The notes below the pieces were generated by a model. It was given only the letters and a program-made list of their open reading frames with translations. It had not been told where the DNA came from and did no database searches. A DNA stretch of 64,000 bases from Dyadobacter linearis (lineage in GTDB: Bacteria > Bacteroidota > Bacteroidia > Cytophagales > Spirosomataceae). Shown here one piece after another: positions 51,801 to 62,272 of this stretch (its first letter is position 1; every line of letters begins with the position of its first letter). The position numbers and the translations under genes are program-made. The DNA lies in the NCBI RefSeq assembly GCF_907165045.1, contig NZ_CAJRAU010000007.1, positions 1 to 64,000 on the forward strand, in the 5' to 3' direction.

Positions 51801-53100
51801 CCTGCTGCATGGACTGAGCGGTGGTTATGTTCCTGCTGGTCCGAGCGGGGCGCCTACGCGGGGAATGGCGCATATTTTGCCGACAGGCCGCAATTTCTAC
51901 GCAGTCGATCCACGGGTTTTGCCTTCCAAAGCCGCGTGGGAAGTGGGCCAGCAGCTCGCAAAAGAAGTTCTTGACCGGCATTTAAAAGAAACAGATCGCT
52001 ATCCCGAGCGTGTGGGCATCAGCATATGGGGCACAAGCGCCATGCGGACACACGGCGACGACGTGGCCGAAGTGCTTGCATTGCTGGGCGTAAGGCCGGT
52101 TTGGCAGGCCGAAAGCCGCAGGATCACGGGTGTAGCAATGATCCCGCTTTCCGAATTAGGCCGTCCGCGCATTGATGTTACGATTCGCATTAGTGGCTTT
52201 TTTCGGGACGCATTTCCGCATTTGATCGAGCTCATGGACGAGGCCGTGCAAATGGTGATCACAGCGGATGAGCCGCTTTCTCAAAACTTTGTAAGAAAGC
52301 ATTATTTCGACGATCTTCTTGCATTGCAAAAGGACAATAATCTCTCAACCGACGAAGCCGAGGAGCGCGCTGCTTACCGGATTTTTGGCGCAGCTCCCGG
52401 AAGTTACGGCGCTGGAATTCTGCCACTTATCGATGAAAGGAACTGGGAATCAGATGCTGATTTTGCCAAAGCTTATCTCAACTGGGGCGGTTATGCTTAT
52501 TCGCGCAGTGCGGCCGGCGTTGATGCGCGGGCGGAATTCAGCACGCAGCTTGCGGGTGTCGAAATCGCCTTGCATAATCAGGATAACCGTGAGCACGACA
52601 TCTTCGACAGCGACGATTATCTGCAATTTCATGGCGGCATGATCGCCACCATCCGCAACCTGACCGGGAAGCAGCCGCGCCATTATTTCGGCGATTCGCA
52701 AGATCCCGCCCGGCCGGTTGTCAGGGATTTGAAAGAAGAAACATTGCGCGTTTTCCGCACCCGCGTAGTGAATCCCAAATGGATTGAAAGCATCAAAAAA
52801 CACGGTTACAAAGGCGGCCTCGAATTGACGGCAACGGTGGATTATCTTTTCGGTTACGACGCCACAGCCAAAGTTGTGGATGACTGGATGTATGAAAAAG
52901 TGGCCGAAAGCTATGTATTGGACGGTTCTATGCAGGATTTTCTAGCCGAAAGCAATCCGTGGGCGCTCCATGCGATCTCGGAGCGATTGCTGGAAGCGGT
53001 CCAGCGCGGCATGTGGGCGGAGCCTTCGGAAACGGTTTTGGAAGGGTTAAAAGATTTGTATTTAAAAAGTGAGGCGGAAGTCGAAACGAGAACAGAATAA
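48817..53100 (+). CDS. cobN: cobaltochelatase subunit CobN with N-terminal ferredoxin-like domain
   Basis: This 1427-residue protein inserts cobalt into hydrogenobyrinic acid a,c-diamide together with an ATPase partner. Residues from about 130 on are CobN/BchH-like, with [19 protein letters not shown] near 678-696 and [19 protein letters not shown]. The first 130 residues are extra: a [2Fe-2S] thioredoxin-like ferredoxin pattern with Cys29, Cys33 (plus Cys34/35), Cys70 and Cys74 in CYNACCCG and [12 protein letters not shown], similar to small CbiW/DUF1636 proteins. This makes it about 150 residues longer than usual CobN. The domain may donate electrons for reducing cobalt. Stop and next start overlap by one base. 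Confidence 0.93.
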   Translation: MKEIKRQRITRADGKSINLVQRRGHLSYCYNACCCGRVDRGYAPVPVELYKTEWLKRKLRNKVHMTKGGCLGPCTLANVVTLLFDGHSVWFHSINNDWQILAIFDYIESMVQADRYLVPPADLAEYVFQFYTWKGSENATLAGIVAQPTEGIVFLTHADTDLLALDRTIQILPEDFPKTMGMSLTGIRSEEQMAQLLERELAEAKIIVVRVHGRLSTIPGFSQLVHLANQRGQYLIVVSGTGEFNPEFAAVSTVTPDVLQETLHYLNAGGYANLYSLLCYLSDHLLITGFGAEPPAALPEHGIYHPDLPENADISDWLKYHDYALPTAGLTFYRAHWISGNTGFVDAMIRSLEDQRLNVLPVFTSSLKSIDPNTGKPQAFQYFENSVKLDVLVNTISFAMTDLQPAGTVSKPQSSLTALDVPILQAITSGMSRGPWETSSCGLNPLDTAMNVAIPEFDGRIITVPVSFKEKGITNKGYQAVENRVDRVAGLAARFARLRHLPNSKKRIAFIFTNSNTKASQVGNAVGLDAPASLMNILNAMMAEGYQISNLPESGTALIHELIDRCSYDENYLTPQQLALAPGRVAIDQYKHWFEELPEQARQKMVKQWGPPPGETYVHNMHIALAGLDLGNAFVALQPPRGYGMDPDAIYHQPDLPPTHHYYALYRWLRDDWQADAIVHVGKHGTLEWLPGKGIGLSENCFPDAFLADMPLFYPFIINDPGEGSQAKRRAHAVVVDHLMPPMTSADTYGELAQLTQLVDEYYQVESLDPAKLPLLQRQIWELIKQTNLDADLSAMLSRDHGDHKHDWDDEMTPEGVPVSIAEMDGKDVAHLIEDIDGYLCELGAAQIRNGLHTLGEMPLDQSLVDMLQALTRLPNADVPGLQSELAACFNIDLELILARKGERLTHVSPQLQELAGRPVLTGSDALETFDELSQHLFTLLMKYGFQVPSINQTLFETFNIPPADRRLSGIYQILEFVCKHLVPNLAQTENEINNLLHGLSGGYVPAGPSGAPTRGMAHILPTGRNFYAVDPRVLPSKAAWEVGQQLAKEVLDRHLKETDRYPERVGISIWGTSAMRTHGDDVAEVLALLGVRPVWQAESRRITGVAMIPLSELGRPRIDVTIRISGFFRDAFPHLIELMDEAVQMVITADEPLSQNFVRKHYFDDLLALQKDNNLSTDEAEERAAYRIFGAAPGSYGAGILPLIDERNWESDADFAKAYLNWGGYAYSRSAAGVDARAEFSTQLAGVEIALHNQDNREHDIFDSDDYLQFHGGMIATIRNLTGKQPRHYFGDSQDPARPVVRDLKEETLRVFRTRVVNPKWIESIKKHGYKGGLELTATVDYLFGYDATAKVVDDWMYEKVAESYVLDGSMQDFLAESNPWALHAISERLLEAVQRGMWAEPSETVLEGLKDLYLKSEAEVETRTE

Positions 53101-55013
53101 TGCAGCATTATCCATTTACGGCCATTGTCGGGCAGGAAAAGTTGAAGCAAGCATTGCTGCTTTGCGCGGTCAATCCGGGCATAGGCGGCGTGCTCATCAA
53201 AGGTGAAAAAGGCACGGCCAAAACAACGGCAGCACGTGGTTTACAGTCGGTTATGCCGCTGGTTAGCGAACTCGAAACAGCGACTTCAGTGCCTTTTGTT
53301 GATCTGCCCATCGGTGCTTCCGAGGACCGCGTATTGGGCAGCCTCGATTTGCAGGCCATTCTTTCGGAAAAAAAGAAACAGCTGCTTCCGGGGTTGCTGG
53401 CGGCTGCACATGGCGGCATTCTTTACATTGACGAAGTGAATTTGTTGCCGGATCATCTCGTCGATATTTTGCTCGATGTGGCTGCTTCCGGCGTGAATAC
53501 GATTCAGCGGGAAGGCCTTTCGGCAAGTCATCCTGCGAAATTCATTTTGATTGGGACGATGAATCCCGAAGAAGGCAACCTGCGTCCTCAGTTTCTGGAC
53601 CGGTTTGGTTTAATGGTGGAAGTGGGCGGGGACTTTGATGTGCTGTCAAGAATTGAAGTCGTCAAGCGCAGAATGGCTTTTGAAGCAAATCCGCATTCTT
53701 TTTGCCAAGATTATGAAAATGAGCAAAATGTGCTGAAAGTCCGGATAGCAAACGCTCAAAACTTGCTGCCGAGTGTTGAAATGCCCGACGGACTACTTTC
53801 ACTAATTAGCCAATTGTGCATTGAATCGGGCATAGCGAGCTTACGTGCTGACATTGTGATGTACAAAACGGCCATTACAATTGCCGCGCTCGAAAATCGC
53901 TTGCTTGTCAATACGGCGGACATCACTCAGGCAGCGGCGCTCGTGCTGGCGCATCGCAGATCTAAAAGAATGCAGTCTCCAAATCCAGGAAGCCAGTCGC
54001 CCAATGGTGAAAGTGAATTGCAAAATTCTGATAATCAATCTGCTAATCCCAAGAACAATAATAAACCGAAAGAGGAATCTAATGTCAGCCCTGAAAGTGA
54101 GCCGGGCAACGACGAATCGAGCATAGACAAGTCAAATGCTGAGGGCGAATGCGGTGAGGGGAAATGTGCCGACTCTCCGGACGAAAAAATATTTGGAATA
54201 AATGTCAATGTGGAGGCGCCAGCGCTGCAAGTAAAACCAGCCGGCAATGTCAATGATTGGCTTGAAGGGCGAAGAAGCAAAGCGTCGGGCACGCCACAAG
54301 GATTTAAGATTCGCACGGAAGCGGGTTTTGCTGGAAAAAATATCGCTCCGACGGAAACTTTGCTGAACGCCATTATTCGTAATCCGGATAACATTTCAAT
54401 TAAAAAAGAAGATGTGCATTATGCCATTAAATCTGGTAAAACAGGGCATTTGATCCTGTTTGTAGTGGATGCATCGGGCTCGATGTCAGCGGGAAAGCGG
54501 ATGGAAGCTGTGAAAGGAAGCGTGCTGAGCTTGTTAAATGACGCTTACCAAAAACGAGATGCTATCGGCGTCATTGCGTTTCGGGGTGTGGAAGCAACTG
54601 TGTTATTGTCGCCCACTTCAAGCACGGAAATGGCCGAAGCGGCATTAACAAATCTGCCAACCGGCGGCCGCACGCCGCTCGCCCACGCATTGCAGCTAGC
54701 CAGTGACATATTGCAGCAACACGCAAGAAAATCGGATTCAAAGCCTTTGCTCATCCTACTTAGTGACGGAAAAGCCAATGTCCCGCTTCCGGGCGGTGGC
54801 GACGCATGGGCGCAGGCGCTGGAATGCGCAGTTGCGATCAGAATGTCAGGTGTTGAGGCGATGGTGATGGATACGGAAAACGGGTTTTTACGGATGGGCA
54901 GGGCGGCGGAATTGGCTGCTGCATTGGGTGCGGAATGCGTGTCGCTGGACACATTGTCTGAGCAGAATTTGACCAAGAAAGTTTCTTCCAAACTCAATCT
55001 GCAAGCCAAATGA
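53100..55013 (+). CDS. ChlI/ChlD-like chelatase AAA+ and VWA fusion
   Basis: This 637-residue protein joins the two ATPase-type chelatase subunits. Residues 1-285 are a ChlI/BchI AAA+ domain: [11 protein letters not shown], Walker [14 protein letters not shown], Walker [13 protein letters not shown], and [21 protein letters not shown] low-complexity acidic linker (about 285-365, rich in N, S, P and E) follows, then a VWA domain (about 445-637) with the metal site DASGSMS at about 454. It is the likely motor for CobN, in place of separate CobS and CobT (cobaltochelatase) subunits. It overlaps cobN and cobQ. Confidence 0.88.
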   Translation: MQHYPFTAIVGQEKLKQALLLCAVNPGIGGVLIKGEKGTAKTTAARGLQSVMPLVSELETATSVPFVDLPIGASEDRVLGSLDLQAILSEKKKQLLPGLLAAAHGGILYIDEVNLLPDHLVDILLDVAASGVNTIQREGLSASHPAKFILIGTMNPEEGNLRPQFLDRFGLMVEVGGDFDVLSRIEVVKRRMAFEANPHSFCQDYENEQNVLKVRIANAQNLLPSVEMPDGLLSLISQLCIESGIASLRADIVMYKTAITIAALENRLLVNTADITQAAALVLAHRRSKRMQSPNPGSQSPNGESELQNSDNQSANPKNNNKPKEESNVSPESEPGNDESSIDKSNAEGECGEGKCADSPDEKIFGINVNVEAPALQVKPAGNVNDWLEGRRSKASGTPQGFKIRTEAGFAGKNIAPTETLLNAIIRNPDNISIKKEDVHYAIKSGKTGHLILFVVDASGSMSAGKRMEAVKGSVLSLLNDAYQKRDAIGVIAFRGVEATVLLSPTSSTEMAEAALTNLPTGGRTPLAHALQLASDILQQHARKSDSKPLLILLSDGKANVPLPGGGDAWAQALECAVAIRMSGVEAMVMDTENGFLRMGRAAELAAALGAECVSLDTLSEQNLTKKVSSKLNLQAK

Positions 55014-56524
55014 ATGAAATAAGCGCTAAAAATAAAGATAGAAAGCTGCGGCCGATCATGTTTGTCGGGACGGGCTCTGATGTAGGCAAAAGTGTCATAG
55101 CAGCAGGATTTTGCAGAATTTTTAAACAAGACGGGTTTAGTCCAGCACCGTTTAAAGCGCAAAATATGTCCTTAAACAGCTATGTAACTGCGGAAGGACT
55201 CGAAATGGGACGTGCGCAGGTGGTGCAGGCAGAAGCCTCGGGCATCCCGTGCGAATCGGATATGAATCCGGTGCTTTTGAAGCCCACAAGCGATCAGTCT
55301 TCTCAGGTGATTTTGAATGGAAAACCGGTGGGCAACCAGTCTGCCCATGCCTATTTCATGGCCAATGATCGTCACGAATTATTCGCTGCCGTGAAAGCCG
55401 CATTTGACCGACTTTCGCAAAAATATCACCCAATTGTTCTCGAAGGCGCAGGCAGCATTTCAGAGCTGAACCTGAAACATCGGGACATTACCAATCTCAG
55501 AATGGCCGCCCACGCCGGAGCCGCGACTTTCCTGGTCGCTGACATTGATAAAGGCGGCGTTTTTGGAAGCGTTTACGGAACGATCGCATTGCTTTCAGCG
55601 CAGGAGCGCGCGCTGATGCAGGGAATTATCATCAATAAATTTCGGGGAGACAGCCGCCTTTTTGAAGACGGCAGACGCATGCTGGAAGAGCTGACAGGCT
55701 TGCCGGTCGTAGGCGTGTTGCCTTACTTTCGGGACATTCACATTGAAGAGGAAGATTCAGTTTCGCTTGAAAAAAAATACCGTCTGGCAGCAACAGGCAA
55801 AGTAAATGTGGCCGTCATTCTGCTCCCCCGACTTTCCAATTTCACGGATTTCGACAGGCTGGAAAGTGACGAGCGGGTCACTTTATTTTACAGCCAGGAT
55901 CCGGCCGAAATTGAAAAAGCAGACATTATCATCATCCCCGGCAGCAAAAACACTACCGAGGATATGCTGGCCATTAAGAACAATGGCATTGCCAGCGCCA
56001 TTCTGAGATCGCACAAATCTGGCAAAACGGTGGTGGGCATTTGCGGTGGTTATCAAATGCTTGGCGCTGAAATTTCAGACCCGCAAGGCGTGGAAGGCAG
56101 CATTGCCTCGATCCCGGGATTGGGCATTCTCCCGCTGACTACTGAGCTGCAAACCAGAAAAACCACAATGCAATGTTCCTTTTCATTTTTAAACAATCCG
56201 GCCAAATGCACAGGTTATGAAATTCACATGGGCACGACGAAAATTCATGGCCAGCCATCACCTGTGGCCGTTTTCGAAGACGGTCGCCAGGATGGTTTTT
56301 TATTGAATGAAAAAACGTGGGGCTGCTACATTCACGGCATGCTCGACAATGATCATATCATTGATTATTTGCTAAAACCATATGCCGCCAGCCTTGAAAA
56401 ACCACGCATTTCCATTCATGATTTTAAAGAAGAACAATACGATAAGCTGGCGAACATGATCCGTCAGCATGTTGATATAAATTTGATTTACAATAGTTTA
56501 TATAAAGAACCACGCGTATGCTGA
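55010..56524 (+). CDS. cobQ: cobyric acid synthase
   Basis: This 504-residue amidase adds four amides to adenosylcobyrinic acid a,c-diamide to give cobyric acid. It has the ATP-binding [45 protein letters not shown] and the glutaminase nucleophile region [10 protein letters not shown] (about 344-352), with histidine in [10 protein letters not shown]. It starts with an ATGA overlap on the preceding gene and overlaps the next by 7 bases. Length is normal for CobQ. Confidence 0.95.
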   Translation: MNEISAKNKDRKLRPIMFVGTGSDVGKSVIAAGFCRIFKQDGFSPAPFKAQNMSLNSYVTAEGLEMGRAQVVQAEASGIPCESDMNPVLLKPTSDQSSQVILNGKPVGNQSAHAYFMANDRHELFAAVKAAFDRLSQKYHPIVLEGAGSISELNLKHRDITNLRMAAHAGAATFLVADIDKGGVFGSVYGTIALLSAQERALMQGIIINKFRGDSRLFEDGRRMLEELTGLPVVGVLPYFRDIHIEEEDSVSLEKKYRLAATGKVNVAVILLPRLSNFTDFDRLESDERVTLFYSQDPAEIEKADIIIIPGSKNTTEDMLAIKNNGIASAILRSHKSGKTVVGICGGYQMLGAEISDPQGVEGSIASIPGLGILPLTTELQTRKTTMQCSFSFLNNPAKCTGYEIHMGTTKIHGQPSPVAVFEDGRQDGFLLNEKTWGCYIHGMLDNDHIIDYLLKPYAASLEKPRISIHDFKEEQYDKLANMIRQHVDINLIYNSLYKEPRVC

Positions 56525-57540
56525 CAGGTCACGGAGACGATGCTTACCGATACGAACGCGAAATCATCGCAGATTTCAGCACCAATGTCTGGCATGGCGG
56601 AGCACCGGCTGGGTTGAAAGCATATCTGTTTGAAAACATCGACCGGGTTGAGCGCTATCCGCAGGTTTTATCAGAAAACCTCACTCTGAAAATAGGAAAT
56701 CACTACGAACTCCCAGCCAGTAACGTGCTCGTTTGCAACGGAACCACCGAGAGCATTTACCTCATTGCACAACTGTTTTCGGACAGCAAAACCACCATTA
56801 TAACACCCAGCTTTTCTGAGTATGAAGATGCATGTCAGATTTTCAATCACGAGCTGACTTACCTGCCTTGGCAACAGGCACTGGTAATGCCGCAGCTTCG
56901 GTCGGACGTCGTTTTTATTTGCAATCCCAACAATCCCACAGGCAGCTATTTTCCTGATTTGCAATTCTGGATTAAGAGAAGCCCCGGTTGCATTTTCGTC
57001 ATTGACGAGGCATTTATTGATTTTACAATGGGCATCGAAAGCGCGATAGATCTGGTGAAAAAGTACCGCAATGTCATTATCCTTCGCTCGCTTACTAAAA
57101 CCTATTCGATCCCTGGATTGCGGCTGGGTTATCTGCTGGCCAACGATGAAATCGTCGCGCAGCTGACTGCTATCAAGCAACCCTGGACGGTGAATGTAAT
57201 GGCGCAGGCGGCGGGGGAATTCATTTTTGACAACCTTAATGTATTGCAGCTTCCTATTTCGGCAATGTCGAATGCAAAGGAAGATTTTGTCAGACAACTT
57301 AAAGAAAATGACGCCCTTGCCATACAAGATAGCGCGACGCATTTTTTCCTCTGCAAAACATTGGTAAGGAATGCTGCACAGCTCAAAGATTTCCTCATTC
57401 AACATCACGGCATTCTGATTCGCGATGCAGGTAATTTCCGCGGATTAACAAGGCAGCATTTCAGACTCGCAACGCTGACTCCCGAAAAAAATCAACTCCT
57501 TATCGACGCGCTCAAAGCATGGAACAAGCTGCATTACTGA
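56518..57540 (+). CDS. PLP-dependent aminotransferase-fold enzyme, CobC/CobD type
   Basis: This 340-residue protein belongs to the histidinol-phosphate aminotransferase/L-threonine-O-3-phosphate decarboxylase group. It has the PLP region FICNPNNPTGS, DEAFIDF and the Schiff-base lysine in RSLTKTYSIPGLRLGYL. In the B12 pathway it would make (R)-1-amino-2-propanol O-phosphate for the nucleotide-loop arm. Similarity alone cannot exclude a histidinol-phosphate role, but location inside the operon favours the decarboxylase. It overlaps CbiB by 22 bases. Confidence 0.85.
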   Translation: MLTGHGDDAYRYEREIIADFSTNVWHGGAPAGLKAYLFENIDRVERYPQVLSENLTLKIGNHYELPASNVLVCNGTTESIYLIAQLFSDSKTTIITPSFSEYEDACQIFNHELTYLPWQQALVMPQLRSDVVFICNPNNPTGSYFPDLQFWIKRSPGCIFVIDEAFIDFTMGIESAIDLVKKYRNVIILRSLTKTYSIPGLRLGYLLANDEIVAQLTAIKQPWTVNVMAQAAGEFIFDNLNVLQLPISAMSNAKEDFVRQLKENDALAIQDSATHFFLCKTLVRNAAQLKDFLIQHHGILIRDAGNFRGLTRQHFRLATLTPEKNQLLIDALKAWNKLHY

Positions 57541-58469
57541 TCGTTCCGCTGCTGGCCGGATACGCGCTCGACCTTTGGCTCGGCGATCCCGAAACTTGGC
57601 CACACCCGGTAAAAGTCTTCGGAAACCTGATCGCCTGGGGCGAAAAGCGACTAAATAAAGGTTCATTCAAATTCATAAAAGGAGCCATCTTGACGGTAAT
57701 TCTTGTTGGGGCTGTTTTAATTTTTTTTTATTGTATTCGTGCCTTATTTGCGGCCGCCGATGCGGCTCATTCGTGGCTAGAAATTGCATGCAACACAATC
57801 CTAATCTGGTACGGCCTTGCGAACAAAACCTTAATCCAGGAAGGCAAAGCCGTATTCCACCAACTCAACAAAAACGGCTTAACCGCCGGCAGAAACCAGC
57901 TCTCACGCATAGTTGGCCGTGAAACCAAAAATCTCACAGAAAACCAAATCCGCATCGCGGTCCTGGAAACAATGTCCGAAAACCTGAGTGACGGCGTCGT
58001 CGCACCGCTCTTCTATTATATGCTAGGCGGCGTCCCAGCCATGATGGCCTACAAAATGATCAACACGCTCGACTCGATGATCGGTTATAGCAGCACCCGT
58101 TATGAGCAATTTGGAAAATTTGCAGCCAGGCTGGACGACCTCGCAAACCTCATTCCAGCCCGGTTAACTGCATTATTAATGGTTTTGGTCACATTCAGCG
58201 GACGCGGAATGCAGCACATTTTCAGGTTCGGGAACAAGCACAAAAGCCCAAACGCCGGTTACCCGGAAGCTGCACTCGCAGGCATTCTGGATTGTCGTTT
58301 TGGTGGCCCGAATGTGTATTACGGCATGTTGGTTCAGAAGCCTTTTATAGGTGAAAATGAACGTGAGATTGAACCCCACGAAATTGAATATGTCAGTCGC
58401 ATTAATCACCTGGTTTGTCTGGCAATGGTGTTGATATGCTGTTTATGGTTTGTATTAAAATATTCGTAA
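57519..58469 (+). CDS. cbiB: adenosylcobinamide-phosphate synthase
   Basis: This 316-residue membrane protein attaches the aminopropanol (phosphate) arm to adenosylcobyric acid. It shows the family motifs GYALDLWLGDPETWPHPVKV, SRIVGRETKNLTENQIRIAV, ETMSENLSDGVVAPLFYYML and MINTLDSMIGY, with four to five membrane segments. Its gene overlaps the decarboxylase and has one base in common with the next gene (TAATG). Confidence 0.95.
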   Translation: MEQAALLIVPLLAGYALDLWLGDPETWPHPVKVFGNLIAWGEKRLNKGSFKFIKGAILTVILVGAVLIFFYCIRALFAAADAAHSWLEIACNTILIWYGLANKTLIQEGKAVFHQLNKNGLTAGRNQLSRIVGRETKNLTENQIRIAVLETMSENLSDGVVAPLFYYMLGGVPAMMAYKMINTLDSMIGYSSTRYEQFGKFAARLDDLANLIPARLTALLMVLVTFSGRGMQHIFRFGNKHKSPNAGYPEAALAGILDCRFGGPNVYYGMLVQKPFIGENEREIEPHEIEYVSRINHLVCLAMVLICCLWFVLKYS

Positions 58470-58999
58470 TGCCCTCATTTATAATCACCGGCGGACCAGG
58501 ATCCGGAAAAAGCACATTGTTGAATGCACTTGAAGCATCGGGATTTCAAACCATTCCGGAAGTTTCCCGCGAGCTGATCCGCGCGGAAGTGGGTGCTGGC
58601 GGAATGTGTCTGCCCTGGATCGATTTGCCCTGTTTTGCCCGGAAATGTTTGGAGAAAATGCAGGCTGATTTTCTTGCTATTAGCACAACTGAACCAGTCT
58701 TTTTTGACCGCGGATTGCCCGATATCATTGCCTATTTAAATGTTGGAAAAATCACCGTCGATCCCACGCTGCTCGAAGTCTGTTCGACTCATCGCTACAA
58801 CACAAATGTCTTCATCGCGCCGCCCTGGGAGGAAATTTATGTCAACGACGACGAGCGCTGGCAGACTTTCGCGGAAGCCTGCACATTGTACAAAGCCATT
58901 AAAGTTGCATACACAACGCTGGGTTATCGGCTGACTGAACTTCCCAAAGTTTCCGCAGCGGAAAGGGCCGATTTTATCATTAAACAAATAGCCGGATGA
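58469..58999 (+). CDS. P-loop kinase-like ATPase (AAA_28/NadR-like), role in B12 unknown
   Basis: This 176-residue protein starts with a P-loop (FIITGGPGSGKSTLLNALEA), has a base-binding or acceptor region (IPEVSRELIRAEVGAGGM) and a DRG motif in VFFDRGLPDIIAYL, with a helical lid (FAEACTLYKAIKVAYTTLGY). This is the small AAA_28 kinase-like family related to NadR/nucleoside kinases. ATG 58469 matches the family start. It is embedded between cbiB and btuF in the operon with overlaps on both sides, so a role with B12 intermediates is likely. L-threonine or ribazole phosphorylation are unproven ideas. Confidence 0.75.
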   Translation: MPSFIITGGPGSGKSTLLNALEASGFQTIPEVSRELIRAEVGAGGMCLPWIDLPCFARKCLEKMQADFLAISTTEPVFFDRGLPDIIAYLNVGKITVDPTLLEVCSTHRYNTNVFIAPPWEEIYVNDDERWQTFAEACTLYKAIKVAYTTLGYRLTELPKVSAAERADFIIKQIAG

Positions 59000-60165
59000 A
59001 ATTGAACTTGCAGATTTTGCTCTTCCTGCTCACGATTCTAGCCGGTTGCAGCAGTTCTTCGGCGCTCTATGAAAAAAATGAACTGCGCAGAGAGGGCAAT
59101 GCGACATTCAAAGAGCGCGTGCAAATCAGGCACGCCAAAGGGTTTTTGATCACTTATCATAAAAATTATAAGCTGCTCCAAATCATTAGTCCTTTTGAAA
59201 AACAGGCTGATACTGCCACTTATCTACTCGTTCCGCGCGGTAATGCGCGACCGAAAGGTTATCCCGAAAGCCAGGTGATCGAGATTCCGGTCAGGAGTTT
59301 GGTGGCCATGTCTTCGATGCACATTGGGCTCATCGGGTTTCTGGAAGCCGAAGATGTGCTGACGGGATTGGGCAATGTGCAATATGTTTCTTCACAGCGC
59401 GTGCTCGACCGCATCAAGGCAGGGAAAATTAAGGAAGTAGGGAAGGATCAGGGACTTAACGAAGAATTGCTGCTGACGATGCAGCCCGATCTGGTGATGG
59501 CGACAGGGACTCCGGTTTCTAAAATGGACCGGTTCAATGGGCTTAAAGCTGCGAAAATTCCAATCCTGGTTAATTCTGAATGGGTGGAAACGACGCCGCT
59601 GGGACGGGCAGAATGGGTGAAGCTGATGGGCGCGCTGCTTAATAAGGAAGACGAAGTGAACAGGCGTTTTGATAAAATAGAAAAAGAATATAATCGCCTG
59701 GCCGCAGTAGGCACAAATGCAGCCACAAAAACAAGTGTGATCACCGGGATGCACTCGCGTGACGCATGGTTTGTACCGAATGGAAACAGCTATGTCTGCC
59801 GGTTTTTGAAAGATGCGGGTGCAAGTTATTACTGGGAAAAAACAAAGGCAATGGGCAGTCTGCCGCTCAATTTTGAAACTGTATATCCGGTCGCGCTGGA
59901 TGCTGATTTTTGGCTGAATGTGAGCATTAGTAATGTGAAATCCAAGCAGGAGTTGCAGGCCAAAGACAGTCGTTATGCCGATTTCAAAGCATTTAAAACA
60001 GGAAAAGTTTACGGTTATCACCTCCGGGCAAATGACCAGGGCGCCAATGATTATTGGGAGTCCGGCGCCGTTAACCCGCAGGATGTGCTGGCCGATCTGA
60101 TCAAAATTTTGCATCCGGAGCTTCTTCCGGATCACGAACTCATTTATTATAAACAGCTGAAATGA
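58996..60165 (+). CDS. btuF: BtuF-like periplasmic binding lipoprotein
   Basis: This 389-residue lipoprotein (lipobox LTILAGC) belongs to the ABC transporter solute-binding family for cobalamin and iron complexes: RSLVAMSSMHIGLIGFLEAE, GLNEELLLTMQPDLVMATG and the C-terminal lobe with DADFWLN. It would deliver corrinoids to an ABC importer, but no BtuC or BtuD gene is in the window. A BtuF that is alone in a biosynthetic operon suggests that salvage and synthesis are co-regulated. It overlaps its neighbours by four bases on each side. Confidence 0.8.
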   Translation: MKLNLQILLFLLTILAGCSSSSALYEKNELRREGNATFKERVQIRHAKGFLITYHKNYKLLQIISPFEKQADTATYLLVPRGNARPKGYPESQVIEIPVRSLVAMSSMHIGLIGFLEAEDVLTGLGNVQYVSSQRVLDRIKAGKIKEVGKDQGLNEELLLTMQPDLVMATGTPVSKMDRFNGLKAAKIPILVNSEWVETTPLGRAEWVKLMGALLNKEDEVNRRFDKIEKEYNRLAAVGTNAATKTSVITGMHSRDAWFVPNGNSYVCRFLKDAGASYYWEKTKAMGSLPLNFETVYPVALDADFWLNVSISNVKSKQELQAKDSRYADFKAFKTGKVYGYHLRANDQGANDYWESGAVNPQDVLADLIKILHPELLPDHELIYYKQLK

Positions 60166-60740
60166 AAATTTACACCAAAAAAGGAGATAAGGGCACAACG
60201 GGGCTGTTCGGCGGGAGCCGGGTCGATAAAGATGACGTTCGCGTGGAATGCATGGGCACGCTGGATGAAGCGAATTCGACCATTGGTTTGCTGCGCGTCA
60301 AGCTTGGCGTGGAACATGAATGGCAGGCTAACCTGCACAAAGTTCAGAAGGATCTGATGGATATGATGTCACATCTGGCCCGGCCGTCTGATGCCAAAAA
60401 AGAGAACAAAAACCCGATGCCGGTCGACGGCGCTGAATTTTGTGAAAACTGGATCGATGTGCTGGAAGCGGGCATGAGCTCGCCTTCGGATTACTTTCTC
60501 TTGCCGGGTGGAAATGAAGTTTCCGCGCTTTGCCACGTTGCCCGGACCCAAATGCGGCGCGGCGAACGAAGACTTGTTTCGCTCATGAAAACCGACGAAG
60601 TCCACGAAGCCATTCCGGCTTACATTAACCGCCTATCCGACCTGTTTTTCACCCTCGCACGCGGTGAAATGGACAAGGCAGGCGTGGCGGAGGAAAAGTG
60701 GCAATTGTTTTTGTACAAACGTTTTAAAACGGCCGAATAG
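60162..60740 (+). CDS. pduO: corrinoid adenosyltransferase, PduO type
   Basis: This 192-residue enzyme transfers the adenosyl group of ATP to cob(I)yrinic acid a,c-diamide or other Co(I) corrinoids. It has the PduO signature YTKKGDKGTTGLFGG, CMGTLDEANSTIGLLR and the C-terminal RTQMRRGERRLV with the conserved ATP-binding arginines. It lies between btuF and cobU with no spacing. The PduO type replaces CobO/BtuR here. Confidence 0.93.
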   Translation: MKIYTKKGDKGTTGLFGGSRVDKDDVRVECMGTLDEANSTIGLLRVKLGVEHEWQANLHKVQKDLMDMMSHLARPSDAKKENKNPMPVDGAEFCENWIDVLEAGMSSPSDYFLLPGGNEVSALCHVARTQMRRGERRLVSLMKTDEVHEAIPAYINRLSDLFFTLARGEMDKAGVAEEKWQLFLYKRFKTAE

Positions 60741-61244
60741 ATGATCATTTATGTCAGTGGTGGCGTCAGGAGCGGTAAAAGCCGATTTGCGCAAGAGCTT
60801 GCATTACAACGAAGTGCAAATCCGGTCTACATCGCCACCGCCAAAATCTGGGATGATGATTTTGCAAAACGCGTGCAAATGCACCGGAATGAGCGCGGGC
60901 CGGAATGGACGCTTTTTGAACGGGAACGGGATCTGCATTTATTGCCGCTGGAAAGCCGCAATGCCGTCATTGATTGCGTAACGCTTTGGCTGACAAACCT
61001 TTGGATGGAGCATGGTCAAAGCATTGAGCAAACATTAACTGCATTCAAATCCGAAATTGATGCGCTTTCCAGAATTGACGCTACGCTCATCATTATATCC
61101 AATGAAATCGGGATGGGCGTGCATCCGGAGACGGAAATGGGAAGAAAATTTGCGGATCTGCAAGGGTGGGCCAATCAATATGTTGCCGCCAAAGCGGATC
61201 AAGCGGTTTTTATGGTTTCCGGGCTGCCTCTTCAACTTAAATAA
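60741..61244 (+). CDS. cobU: adenosylcobinamide kinase/guanylyltransferase
   Basis: This 167-residue enzyme phosphorylates adenosylcobinamide and transfers GMP to give GDP-cobinamide. It shows IYVSGGVRSGKSRFAQELA, VIDCVTLWLTNL, IISNEIGMGVHPETEMGRKF and the guanylyl-acceptor region KMHRNERG-like (MHRNERGPEW). Length matches CobU. Directly adjacent to the adenosyltransferase; overlaps cobT by one base. Confidence 0.95.
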   Translation: MIIYVSGGVRSGKSRFAQELALQRSANPVYIATAKIWDDDFAKRVQMHRNERGPEWTLFERERDLHLLPLESRNAVIDCVTLWLTNLWMEHGQSIEQTLTAFKSEIDALSRIDATLIIISNEIGMGVHPETEMGRKFADLQGWANQYVAAKADQAVFMVSGLPLQLK

Positions 61245-62272
61245 TGGTTATGTCACAAACAGATCTCGAAGCTCAGATTCAGCAGAAAATTGATTTTAAA
61301 ACAAAGCCGGCGGGTTCGCTGGGAATGCTGGAACACATTGCTTTCCAGATTGCAAATGTTCAGCAAACGCTGTCTCCCGAACTCAGTAAGCCGCATATCG
61401 TCGTTTTTGCAGGCAGTCACGGCATTGCCAAAGAAGGCGTGAGCGCTTATCCTGCCGAAGTAACCGCACAAATGGTTCTCAATTTCCTGAACGGGGGAGC
61501 GGCCATCAATGTCTTTGCCAGGCAACACGAGATTGAGCTTGTTATCCTAGACGCTGGGGTTGACTTTGTTTTTGAGAATGATAAAAAACCGGTTGACGCA
61601 AAAGTAGGCTTTGGCACGCAAAGCTTTCTGGCGGCAGAAGCAATGACGGCGGAACAATGTGCCGAATGCTTTACCAGTGGAGCCGCGATTGTGAAAGACA
61701 TTAGAGAAACGGGCTGTAACGTCATTGGATTTGGTGAAATGGGCATCGGTAACACGTCTTCCGCCGCAGTCATCATGAGTAAATTGCTCGACCTTCCTAT
61801 TGCGGAATGTGTGGGAAAAGGAACAGGATTGGATGCGACGCAATTGGAAAACAAGCTTTCTGTTTTACAAAATGCTTTAACATTTCATGAGCAAGTCGGA
61901 AATGATCCGATGCAGATTTTGCGAACGTTCGGCGGATTTGAAATTGCGATGATGTGCGGTGCGATGCTGGAAGCGCACAGGCAAAATATGATCGTGCTGG
62001 TCGACGGGTTTATCGCTTCCGTCGCGTTTTTAGCTGCATTTAAAATGAATAATAAGATCATCGAAAACGCGGTTTTTTGCCATCAGTCAGACGAAAAAGG
62101 GCACAGGCTTTTGCTCCAAAAGTTGAATGCAAATCCGGTGCTGCAACTCAATATGCGGCTGGGCGAGGGGACCGGATGTGCGGTCGCTTACCCATTAATA
62201 AAAAGTGCCGTGGCTTTTTTCAATGAAATGGCCAGTTTCGACAGCGCGCAAGTGAGTCAAAAAACGGCATGA
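61244..62272 (+). CDS. cobT: nicotinate-nucleotide--dimethylbenzimidazole phosphoribosyltransferase
   Basis: This 342-residue enzyme activates the lower-ligand base to alpha-ribazole phosphate. Motifs include KPAGSLGMLEHIAFQIA, VFAGSHGIAKEGVSAYPAEV, GFGEMGIGNTSSAAV and MRLGEGTGCAVAYPLIKSA with the catalytic glutamate. An in-frame ATG at 61250 is an alternative start. No BluB gene for making dimethylbenzimidazole is in the window, so the base may be made elsewhere or taken up. Confidence 0.95.
   Translation: MVMSQTDLEAQIQQKIDFKTKPAGSLGMLEHIAFQIANVQQTLSPELSKPHIVVFAGSHGIAKEGVSAYPAEVTAQMVLNFLNGGAAINVFARQHEIELVILDAGVDFVFENDKKPVDAKVGFGTQSFLAAEAMTAEQCAECFTSGAAIVKDIRETGCNVIGFGEMGIGNTSSAAVIMSKLLDLPIAECVGKGTGLDATQLENKLSVLQNALTFHEQVGNDPMQILRTFGGFEIAMMCGAMLEAHRQNMIVLVDGFIASVAFLAAFKMNNKIIENAVFCHQSDEKGHRLLLQKLNANPVLQLNMRLGEGTGCAVAYPLIKSAVAFFNEMASFDSAQVSQKTA

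Noticed and set aside
56671-57408. Antisense frame of 245 codons opposite the aminotransferase-like gene
   Set aside because: The sense strand encodes a full PLP enzyme with lysine motif; antisense has no recognisable features.
59392-60198. Antisense frame of 268 codons opposite btuF
   Set aside because: btuF on the plus strand is well supported and overlaps its neighbours as an operon gene; the antisense protein is Cys/His/Phe-rich without motif.
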